53,575 nucleotides of DNA, taken from assembly GCA_038748065.1 (NCBI GenBank), contig JBCDJG010000032.1, positions 1 to 53,575 on the forward strand, read 5' to 3'. The notes under the pieces were generated by a model. That model made no database searches, had not been told where the DNA came from, and saw only the letters and a list, made by a program, of their open reading frames with translations. Below, one piece after another: positions 8,377 to 14,479 of this stretch (position 1 is the first letter of the stretch; every line of letters starts with the position of its first letter). A program made the translations under genes and the position numbers. The stretch comes from JBCDJG01 sp038748065. Lineage in GTDB: Bacteria > Pseudomonadota > Gammaproteobacteria > Pseudomonadales > Halieaceae.

Positions 8377-9330
8377 ATGACCACTAAGCTAGATCAGCTA
8401 AAAACGATGACGGATGTTGTCGCGGACACCGGCGATATAGAAGCGATCCGCCAGTTCCAGCCACAGGACGCAACCACTAACCCATCACTCTTGCTGAAGG
8501 CGGCCGCCCTGCCCCATTACGCCGAGCTGCTGGACGGTGCCAAAGCCTGGGCCGAGCAGCAGGGAGGCACCAGCAGCGAGCAATTGGCGAACTGCTGCGA
8601 TCGCTTTGCGGTCGATATTGGCCGCGAGATTCTTGCCATTATCCCGGGGCGTATCTCCACCGAGGTCGATGCTCGCCTGTCCTTCGACGGCGAGGCCACA
8701 ATGGCCCGCGCCCGCCGCATTATTCAGCTCTATGAAGATGCCGATATCTCTCGCGATCGCATTCTGATCAAAATCGCCTCTACCTGGGAGGGCATTCAAG
8801 CGGCACGGGCCCTGGAAAAAGAGGGCATCAACTGCAACCTCACCCTCCTGTTCGGCTTCAGCCAGGCGGCTGCCTGCGCCGACGCGGGGGTCTACTTGAT
8901 ATCACCCTTCGTAGGTCGCATCCTCGATTGGTACAAGGCCAACACGGAACTCAACATCGAAACGGCAGACGATGACCCCGGCGTGCAATCCGTCTCACGC
9001 ATTTACCGCTACTATAAGCAGCACGGTTACAGCACGGTTGTCATGGGCGCCAGCTTCCGCAACAGCGGCGAGATCGAGGCACTTGCGGGCTGCGATAGAC
9101 TTACCATCAGTCCGGCGCTGCTTGCCGAGCTGTCCGCCGACAGCGGCGAGCTACAGCGACAGCTTACGCCAGACCAGGCCCAGTCCAGCGATCCCATGCA
9201 GGCCCCCTCTGAACCGGCATTCCGCCTGTCACTGAATGATGACGCCATGGCAACGGAAAAGCTGGCGGAAGGCATCCGCAACTTCATCAAGGACCAGGTA
9301 AAACTCGAGAGTTTGATAGCGCAGCGATGA
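8377..9330 (+). CDS. tal: Transaldolase
   Basis: A 317-residue transaldolase of the TalA/TalB type, which moves a dihydroxyacetone unit between sedoheptulose-7-phosphate and glyceraldehyde-3-phosphate in the pentose phosphate pathway. Visible motifs are QDATTNPSLLLKAA near the N-terminus (substrate Asp), EVDARLSFD, the Schiff-base Lys in RILIKIASTWEGI, and LTLLFGFSQAAACADAGV and ISPFVGRILDW. Length matches Escherichia coli TalB (317). It lies between dusA and a TerB-like gene, with which it overlaps by 4 bases (ATGA), so the downstream protein is probably translationally coupled to it. Confidence 0.95.
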   Translation: MTTKLDQLKTMTDVVADTGDIEAIRQFQPQDATTNPSLLLKAAALPHYAELLDGAKAWAEQQGGTSSEQLANCCDRFAVDIGREILAIIPGRISTEVDARLSFDGEATMARARRIIQLYEDADISRDRILIKIASTWEGIQAARALEKEGINCNLTLLFGFSQAAACADAGVYLISPFVGRILDWYKANTELNIETADDDPGVQSVSRIYRYYKQHGYSTVVMGASFRNSGEIEALAGCDRLTISPALLAELSADSGELQRQLTPDQAQSSDPMQAPSEPAFRLSLNDDAMATEKLAEGIRNFIKDQVKLESLIAQR

Positions 9331-9773
9331 TCAAAGCACTGAAAGCCCTGTTTGAAACACCGGACGAGGAAAGCCGCGACGACCGGGATCACCGGCGACA
9401 TCTCGCGGCAGCGGCTCTACTGCTGGAAACCGCCAGGGCCGATTTCAGCCAGGACAGCGACGAGGAGCGCGCGATGGAAGCGCTGCTGGCTAATACGCTG
9501 AATCTGGGCCTCGCCGAAGTGCGCGAGCTGATGATCAAGGCCGGGGAGCGTGTCGATCAGGCCATCTCGCTGTACGAGTTCACCCGCGAAATCAACGACC
9601 ATTACAGCGCTGAAGAGAAAGTCGATTTGCTGCACTGCATGTGGCGCGTAGCCTTCGCCGACGGACGTCTGGACAAATACGAAGAACACCTGATCAGGCG
9701 CGTAGCCGAGCTGACCTATGTGCCCCACCGGGACTACATCGCCGCGAAGATGGAAGCGCAGTCTGATCTATAG
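9327..9773 (+). CDS. TerB-like (tellurite-resistance TerB/DjlA N-domain) family protein
   Basis: A 148-residue all-helical, acidic cytoplasmic protein. The region LLHCMWRVAFADGRLDKYEEHLIRRVAELTYV (in pieces: an ADGRLDKYEE turn between two helices) and the final VPHRDYIAAK are the hallmark of the TerB-like family found as short stand-alone proteins in gammaproteobacteria. TerB folds are thought to bind metal or act as adaptors near membranes; the exact function of this subgroup is unknown. There are no other ter genes here, so tellurite resistance should not be inferred. The ATG overlaps the transaldolase stop. Confidence 0.8.
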   Translation: MIKALKALFETPDEESRDDRDHRRHLAAAALLLETARADFSQDSDEERAMEALLANTLNLGLAEVRELMIKAGERVDQAISLYEFTREINDHYSAEEKVDLLHCMWRVAFADGRLDKYEEHLIRRVAELTYVPHRDYIAAKMEAQSDL

Positions 9774-9775
9774 GC

Positions 9776-9800
9776 GCCGGGCTGGCCAGCCGGCCCCGGC
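9776..9800. terminator. Stem-loop between convergent genes
   Basis: GCCGGG (9776-9781) pairs with CCCGGC (9795-9800). A nested 12 bp palindrome, GGCTGGCCAGCC, lies at 9780-9791. The structure falls in the 29 bp gap between the convergent TerB-like and STAS genes and could end transcription from both sides. There is no T-run on either strand, so this is a weak intrinsic terminator at best. Confidence 0.35.
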
Positions 9801-9802
9801 TG

Positions 9803-10285
9803 TCAGGCTCGCTCCAAAACCGCCATCAGGTCTTTGAAGCGCTCGCGGTTTTCATCGCTGAGCCCCATCAGGACTCGGTGCGCTTCCACAACCTTTGCCT
9901 TGACTGAGGCTTCGCTGCCACCAACCGCAGGTACCTCGGTAATGTCCTGGGGGCTGGCACAGGCCTCCTCGTGGAGCTCAAAAAGGCGCTGAAATCCCAT
10001 ACTCTTCAGCAGCCGGTTGATCCCGGCATTGCGCGAGTAAATGGCGGGTTTGAAATGAAAGCGCTCTTGCGTATTCAGCGCTAGTTTGGCGAGCAGGCCG
10101 AGCGTTGTACTGTCGATGCCCTCCGCATCACAAAGGTCGACCCACACGCTGGCAAACTCCGGGTCGTCAAACATGTGCTGGATATAATCCTCGATCGTCG
10201 TGCTGAGCGTCAGCCGGACGTCGCCCTGGAGGCGCAGCACATAGGCGCCGTCGTGATGCGCCGCCAGGATTTTACCCTCTGACAT
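9803..10285 (-). CDS. STAS-domain anti-sigma-factor antagonist-like protein
   Basis: A 160-residue protein. The first ~105 residues form a STAS domain: YVLRLQGDVRLTLSTTIEDYI, then WVDLCDAEGIDSTTLGLLAKLA, where Ser59 is the residue usually phosphorylated by a partner kinase, and INRLLKSMGFQRLFEL. The last ~45 residues, ending LSDENRERFKDLMAVLERA, are an extra helical tail. The gene overlaps the upstream response-regulator/PP2C phosphatase by 14 bases, so the phosphatase very likely dephosphorylates this protein. The arrangement resembles the HsbR-HsbA pair of Pseudomonas, though no kinase domain is seen here. The ATG at 10285 begins at the conserved strand; a longer in-frame reading upstream has no family features. 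Confidence 0.85.
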   Translation of the reverse strand: MSEGKILAAHHDGAYVLRLQGDVRLTLSTTIEDYIQHMFDDPEFASVWVDLCDAEGIDSTTLGLLAKLALNTQERFHFKPAIYSRNAGINRLLKSMGFQRLFELHEEACASPQDITEVPAVGGSEASVKAKVVEAHRVLMGLSDENRERFKDLMAVLERA

Positions 10286-11468
10286 GGTCAGATCGCTTGT
10301 TGAGGAAGAGTGCTGCAATATCGTCGGGCGCCATTTCCACCTTGTCGAGGCCCAGCCGAGAGGCCAGCTCCCTTGGTGAATCTGCCGTCTGCTCAAAAAC
10401 CTCCAGAAAGTATTTTTCCTTCTCGATCAGGTTTTTCGGCGGCAGAATCTCAAGAATACCGTCGGAAAACAGTGCGAGCATAAAACTCTCCGGCAGCTCG
10501 AGCATATGCTCTTCATACTGGGCATCTTCCATGATGCCGACGGCAGAGCCCTCGCCGCGCAGATAGCGCGCTCCGTCTCTGGAGACGAGCACAGGCTGGG
10601 GCAAATGGCCTGCTACGCTGTAGCGCAGCACATTGCGCTCCATGTCCAGCAGACCCACGACCATAGTGGCAAACTTACCCACCTCCAGATCCAGCAATTC
10701 CCGGTTGGCTCGCTTCAACATGCCCACCGGGCTGAGCACCGTATCGTCATCTTTGCGGTTGAAATCTGACCGCGCGCGGGCAAACAGGTTCTTCAGCAGC
10801 ACGGTGGCAAAGGCCGAGGAACTCCCGTGGCCGGAGACGTCCGCCATAAAGAAGGTAACGAAGCGATCACCCACCATGAAGTAATCGGTAAAGTCGCCGC
10901 TCAGATAGAGAGAGGGGATAACGGTATGACTAAACACGTAATCGCCCAGTACCAGTGGCGTGGATGGGAGCATGCGCAGCTGCACCTGCCGACCGGCCTG
11001 CTGGTCCTGCTCAAGCACCTTGATGGTGCCGCGTAGCTCCGTATTGATCGCCTCCATCCGCTGTCTTGATGACTGCAAATCGCGGCGCAGTTGACGCTGG
11101 CGAACGCAGCGCTGCATCGACTTGACCAGAGCCGACATGTCTTCGAGCGGTCTCACGAAGAAATCGGCGGCACCGAGCCGCAGTGCGGTCATCATTCGCT
11201 TCACTTCCGCCCGGTCACTGATCATGATGGCCGGCACCTGAACGTCCATATCCCGCAGCGTGCGACGCGCCTCACCCCAGGACACGCCCTCGAGATTCAG
11301 CTCGCACAGGATGACATCGAGATTGCTGTGGGTGCCGAGGGAAAAGTCAGTGTTGGTGACATCGGTGACAACTTCGGCCTGGAATCCTTCCGCCTCAACA
11401 CGAGCAGCGAGCTCTGCAGCACGGGCCGCATCGTCGTCTATAACCAGCACATTGCCATTGCTTGCCAT
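10272..11468 (-). CDS. Response regulator (degenerate receiver) fused to PP2C/SpoIIE-type phosphatase
   Basis: 398 residues. Residues 5-125 are a receiver domain, 125-165 a likely coiled-coil linker (RRDLQSSRQRMEAINTELRG), and about 170-393 a SpoIIE/RsbU-type Ser/Thr phosphatase. Phosphatase metal ligands are visible in SGDFTDYF, MADVSGHG, LFSDGILE and APDDIAALF. In the receiver the acidic pocket (IDDD, residues 10-13) and Ser84 are present, but the phospho-acceptor position is Glu56 (VILCELNLEG) and the conserved Lys is Arg106 (FFVRPLE). It may therefore be locked in an active-like state or respond to something other than phosphorylation. It overlaps the STAS gene by 14 bases, its probable substrate; together they form a partner-switching module. 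Confidence 0.88.
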   Translation of the reverse strand: MASNGNVLVIDDDAARAAELAARVEAEGFQAEVVTDVTNTDFSLGTHSNLDVILCELNLEGVSWGEARRTLRDMDVQVPAIMISDRAEVKRMMTALRLGAADFFVRPLEDMSALVKSMQRCVRQRQLRRDLQSSRQRMEAINTELRGTIKVLEQDQQAGRQVQLRMLPSTPLVLGDYVFSHTVIPSLYLSGDFTDYFMVGDRFVTFFMADVSGHGSSSAFATVLLKNLFARARSDFNRKDDDTVLSPVGMLKRANRELLDLEVGKFATMVVGLLDMERNVLRYSVAGHLPQPVLVSRDGARYLRGEGSAVGIMEDAQYEEHMLELPESFMLALFSDGILEILPPKNLIEKEKYFLEVFEQTADSPRELASRLGLDKVEMAPDDIAALFLNKRSDHVRG

Positions 11469-11596
11469 CGGCTCAAACTCGATGGAGGTTTCGCCGTGAC
11501 ACTACGCCCATGCGTGTTAGCAGGCAACAGTCAGTGCTCTCGTTTTGGCAGGATTTCACACTTTTGAGATAGAGAGGTATTGCCGGGTGGACAGCG

Positions 11597-12313
11597 CTAG
11601 AAATCTTCGTCCCAGTCGTCTTCGGCGAAGTCCGAGAAATCGTCTTCCACTACGCCGCCGTTAACAAAAAACTCGCGCTGCTGGAGGTAGGCGTCACGCA
11701 CGAAAATATAGCGATCGCCGCTGATCAACTCATCTGCGTTCAGCAGGCGCGCCCGGCCGTCGACCAGTTCCAGGCCCCAGAGTGTGTTACGCAGCGGCAC
11801 GGATTCCAGATAGGTCGGGATGGAGGTATAGGTGTCAACGATGGTTCCGGTGCCGCTGCGCAGGGTTCGTGGGCCGAACAGGGGCACCATCAGGTAGGGC
11901 CCGGAATCCAGGCCCCATACCGCTAAGGTCTGGCCGAAGTCGGCGCGATTGGGCCTGATACCCATGCGCGTCGCGACATCAAAGAAACCCAGGATTCCTA
12001 TTGTCGAATTAACCAGGAAGCGGCCGCCACTGCTGCCGACCCCATCCCAGCGCCACTGCAGGGCGGAGTTAATGGTGGCGTTGAAATCGTACATGTTGGC
12101 AAACATGTTGCCGACACCGCGCTGTATGGGATCTGGCGTGACAAAATCATAGCCTTTGGCCACTGGCCGCAGAAAATAGCGGTCGAGGCCGTCGTTAAAG
12201 GCGAACAGCTGTCGGTTCAAACCTTCAAAAGGGTCAGGATTGGGCGCTTCCGACTGGGCTGAGGCCAGTGGGCTCAGCAATGTCAGGGTGAAAAGAATGT
12301 GCAAAAATCGCAT
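11597..12313 (-). CDS. mlaA: MlaA/VacJ-family outer-membrane lipid asymmetry protein, without lipobox
   Basis: A 238-residue MlaA homologue. In the Mla pathway MlaA removes mislocalised phospholipids from the outer leaflet of the outer membrane and hands them to periplasmic MlaC. Family motifs are DPFEGLNRQLFAFNDGLDRY, LRPVAKGYDFVTPDP, RFLVNSTIGILGFFDVA, DFGQTLAVWGL and GPYLMVPLFGPRTLR. The N-terminal signal peptide ends in LLSPLASAQSEAP, a signal peptidase I site, and no Cys follows; classical MlaA is a lipoprotein. The C-terminus is unusually acidic (DDFSDFAEDDWDEDF). It follows hvfC by 62 bp in the same direction, but its function points to a separate unit. Confidence 0.9.
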   Translation of the reverse strand: MRFLHILFTLTLLSPLASAQSEAPNPDPFEGLNRQLFAFNDGLDRYFLRPVAKGYDFVTPDPIQRGVGNMFANMYDFNATINSALQWRWDGVGSSGGRFLVNSTIGILGFFDVATRMGIRPNRADFGQTLAVWGLDSGPYLMVPLFGPRTLRSGTGTIVDTYTSIPTYLESVPLRNTLWGLELVDGRARLLNADELISGDRYIFVRDAYLQQREFFVNGGVVEDDFSDFAEDDWDEDF

Positions 12314-12375
12314 GGTGCATAACCCGGGGGCTTATGCGCAATATTACGCCCCGCTTTGTTGACTCGCAACAGGCC

Positions 12376-13116
12376 CTAGGTCGTCAGCGCAACGATGCCC
12401 AGATGGTGGAATTGAGCGAGCTGCTCAAGCCCGAAGTTGGCGATGGTTTCCGGCTCGCTGCCCATTTCGGCGGCCAGCTGCGCCAGCACAGCCGCAGCGC
12501 TGCCGCCCTGATTCTCACGGACGAGTTCCAGCAGCCGCGCGGTCGCCGCATTCAGTTCCACAAATTTAACGTCATCCTCGCGGTTTCTGTATACCGCCAA
12601 AAACACAGGCTCGGAGGCTGCTGAGGGTTCGTGCCCTGGGCCAATCCGATGCACCGGGAAGTGATAGGACAATACCCATGCCAGCGGTGACAAGGCGGGC
12701 ACCGCTGCAGCCATGTCCGGCACGGGGCAAAGTGGAGGTGCCTGTTCCTCGGCGACGTCCAGTGCCAGCTCAACCCACTCATAGTGAGCGAGCTCTGCGG
12801 CGAATGCCGGGTCGGCTGGCTGTGGCTCGCGCCGCTCCATCAGATAGCGCAGAAACTCCTGACTGATCTCGAGAAAGTAAGGCGACTCACAGCGATGCCC
12901 GTCGATAAAATCACGCACCATGCTGTGCCAGTCTTCGTCGCTGTACAGGCTGCGCAGCACAGGGAAGCCAGAGCTGATGAAGCCCTCGATGTTGTTGTAA
13001 ATGAGATCCTGGTAGATCTGTAAGCGTCGCGCCTCGACCCCTGGGGGTGGCGGCGCCTCCTCGGGGTTGCGCAGAAAATTAGCCATACGCATCTGGCTCT
13101 CGCGCATGCGGCTCAC
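12376..13116 (-). CDS. hvfC: HvfC-type partner protein (DUF2063 N-terminal domain) of RiPP copper-peptide operon
   Basis: A 246-residue protein with the DUF2063 domain in its first ~100 residues, seen in ARRLQIYQDLIYNNIEGFISSGFPVLRSLY and FIDGHRCESPYFLEISQEFL (each conserved in HvfC/BufC proteins). The second half is a mixed alpha/beta region (YHFPVHRIGP). In related systems this protein binds the precursor and presents it to the MNIO enzyme. The GTG start overlaps the stop of hvfB as GTGA, showing translational coupling. No HvfD (DoxX-like membrane protein) gene follows: the next gene on this strand is mlaA. Family and operon role are firm; the molecular function is known only by analogy. 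Confidence 0.88.
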   Translation of the reverse strand: MSRMRESQMRMANFLRNPEEAPPPPGVEARRLQIYQDLIYNNIEGFISSGFPVLRSLYSDEDWHSMVRDFIDGHRCESPYFLEISQEFLRYLMERREPQPADPAFAAELAHYEWVELALDVAEEQAPPLCPVPDMAAAVPALSPLAWVLSYHFPVHRIGPGHEPSAASEPVFLAVYRNREDDVKFVELNAATARLLELVRENQGGSAAAVLAQLAAEMGSEPETIANFGLEQLAQFHHLGIVALTT

Positions 13117-13976
13117 GGGTGGTTCACCCCGGCGAGACGCCCCGCGGGCGACACCGCGGCAGCCTGCAAGGCCCTTATGCGTTCCACCTCGCCCAACAGC
13201 TGCGCCAAGGGGGGCAAGTTAAAGTCGCGTTCCAGAAGCGTCGGCAGCGGGCCCACGCGCTGGTAGGCCGCCTCCAGCAGAGTCCACACGGGGTCGATCA
13301 CATCCGCGCCGTGGGTATCAACTTTCAGGTCAGGCGCTTCGTCATAGTGGCCGGCGATGTGAATATACCGCGCCCTGTCCAGCGGCAGACCCTCCAGAAA
13401 TTCAATCGGGTCGTAACCATGGTTAATGCTATTGACGTATATGTTGTTGACGTCCAGCAGCAGTTCAGCGCCAGATTCGTTCAGCACCGCGTTGATAAAC
13501 TCAAGTTCGCTGAGCTCGCGCTCGGGCTGCGCATAATAGGAGGCGTTTTCGAGCACCAGTGGTCGCTCGATAATGTCCTGCACCTGCCGCACACGGCCGG
13601 CAACGTAATGCACGGCCTCCTCCGTGAAGGGGATGGGCAGCAGGTCGTAGAGATGCCCCTCAGCGGCGCAATAGGTCAGGTGCTCGCTATACAGCGGGGC
13701 GTCGACACCTCGCATCAGCGCTGCCACCGCCTGCACCAGGTCGAGATCCAGCGGATCTGGCCCGCCGATGTCCAGCGACAGCCCATGCAGTGCGATCGTG
13801 TAGCGCTCAGCGAGAGCATTAAACTGCTTGCCGAAACGGCCGCCGACGCCGATCCAGTTCTCCGGCGCGACTTCCATAAAATCGACCGCTCCCTGGTCCA
13901 TACGAGACAACGGGCCCAGAAGGGCCCGTCGCAATCCAAGGCCCGCTCCCTGCAGGCCCGGTTGATGCTCAGACAT
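13113..13976 (-). CDS. hvfB: HvfB-type MNIO (DUF692) multinuclear iron oxidase modifying the RiPP precursor
   Basis: A 287-residue TIM-barrel protein of the DUF692/MNIO family. These enzymes use two or three iron ions to oxidise cysteine side chains of ribosomal peptides, giving oxazolone/thioamide or thiooxazole groups. Metal-ligand-bearing strands are visible: IALHGLSLDIGG, LYSEHLTYC, LVLENASYY, LLLDVNNIYVNSINHGYD, YIHIAGHYDE, DTHGADVIDP and LLERDFNLP. The ATG at 13976 shares its A with the stop codon of hvfA (TAATG), so the two are tightly coupled; an in-frame reading four residues longer is less likely. The substrate is almost certainly the EGKCG-repeat peptide encoded immediately upstream. 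Confidence 0.92.
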   Translation of the reverse strand: MSEHQPGLQGAGLGLRRALLGPLSRMDQGAVDFMEVAPENWIGVGGRFGKQFNALAERYTIALHGLSLDIGGPDPLDLDLVQAVAALMRGVDAPLYSEHLTYCAAEGHLYDLLPIPFTEEAVHYVAGRVRQVQDIIERPLVLENASYYAQPERELSELEFINAVLNESGAELLLDVNNIYVNSINHGYDPIEFLEGLPLDRARYIHIAGHYDEAPDLKVDTHGADVIDPVWTLLEAAYQRVGPLPTLLERDFNLPPLAQLLGEVERIRALQAAAVSPAGRLAGVNHP

Positions 13977-14281
13977 TAGCCGCCGCACTTACCTTCGCCA
14001 CACTTGCCTTCACCTTCGGCTTTATCGTGGTCGCCGCCGCACTTACCTTCGCCGCACTTGCCTTCGCCTTCGGCTTTTTCGTCGCCGCCGCACTTGCCTT
14101 CACCGCATTTGCCTTCGCCACACTTGCCTTCAGCGTCTTTGTCGTAGTTCGCAAGGTCATAGCCGCCGCTGAGCTGCTGCGCGGAGAACGGATTCGCTTC
14201 TGCGATGGTGAGCGGCGCGATAGAGCTGGCCAGGAATGCTGCACCCAGAGCAACTGCAAGAGGTTTCTTTGATTGAGCCAT
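13976..14281 (-). CDS. hvfA: HvfA-type RiPP metallophore precursor with seven EGKCG motifs
   Basis: A 101-residue precursor. Residues 1 to about 29 are a Sec signal peptide (basic MAQSKK, hydrophobic core, cut near IAEA). A short leader NPFSAQQLSGGYDLANYD follows, then the Cys-rich core. The core has seven EGKCG motifs and seven Cys, arranged 3+2+2 and separated by acidic/Lys linkers GGDEKAEG and GGDHDKAEG. In characterised relatives (Haemophilus HvfA, Caulobacter bufferins) the MNIO enzyme converts the motif Cys into a copper-binding heterocycle, and the exported peptide buffers copper. Here hvfB and hvfC follow with overlapping codons. The function in this organism is by analogy. The ATG is preceded by a moderate AGGGA site. 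Confidence 0.93.
   Translation of the reverse strand: MAQSKKPLAVALGAAFLASSIAPLTIAEANPFSAQQLSGGYDLANYDKDAEGKCGEGKCGEGKCGGDEKAEGEGKCGEGKCGGDHDKAEGEGKCGEGKCGG
13979..14128 (-). repeat. Tandem coding repeat in the hvfA core
   Basis: Within hvfA the block EGKCGEGKCGG plus an acidic linker (6-7 residues) occurs three times in tandem, the last copy ending at the stop codon, after one extra leading EGKCG. At DNA level this is a roughly 51-54 bp imperfect direct repeat with synonymous differences between copies. It is a coding repeat, not a CRISPR or satellite. Confidence 0.85.
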
Positions 14282-14311
14282 GATAGTTTCCCTATTAGTT
14301 TTCAGTGGTCA

Positions 14312-14347
14312 GATGTTTATGACATCGACATCTCTATTGTAGACATC
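14312..14347 (-). promoter_or_regulatory. hvfA leader: candidate -10 box and GACATC/GATGTC repeat cluster
   Basis: On the minus strand TACAAT (14341-14336) matches the sigma-70 -10 at five of six positions, about 55 bp before the hvfA start; the -35 side is poor, which may mean an activator or an alternative sigma factor. On the plus strand GACATC occurs at 14321, 14327 and 14342, and GATGT-TTATG-ACATC (14312-14326) is an inverted repeat. The cluster looks like an operator. Metal or stress control is expected for such operons but is not shown by the sequence. Confidence 0.4.
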
Positions 14348-14479
14348 ATCGGCGGGTCTATCGTGTTTTGCCCTACCGCGCAGTCCGTGCCATCTATGAC
14401 CGGGGGCCTCCCCTTTAGTTTCGTGCCACACACAAATTGTGGAATATTTTACAATCCATCGCCCTACCGCCGGTCGGGT

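Noticed and set aside
9327..9773. Tellurite resistance function for the TerB-like gene
   Set aside because: No terACDEZ partners; short TerB-like proteins are common and of unknown role.
13119..13979. Long plus-strand open frame opposite hvfB
   Set aside because: Antisense shadow of a GC-rich gene; no family features, and hvfB is clearly coding.
13979..14128. Regular ~50 bp repeats that resemble a short CRISPR-like array
   Set aside because: The repeats lie in frame within hvfA, have no unique spacers, and vary synonymously.
13969..14259. A 96-codon Lys/Ala-rich open frame overlapping hvfA in another frame
   Set aside because: It is a by-product of the GC-rich EGKCG repeat; the hvfA frame has the signal peptide, motif and coupling to hvfB.
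14401..14425. GGGG-CCT-CCCC followed by TTTAG as a terminator
   Set aside because: It is on the plus strand where no gene ends; too short a loop, and in the leader region of hvfA on the other strand.
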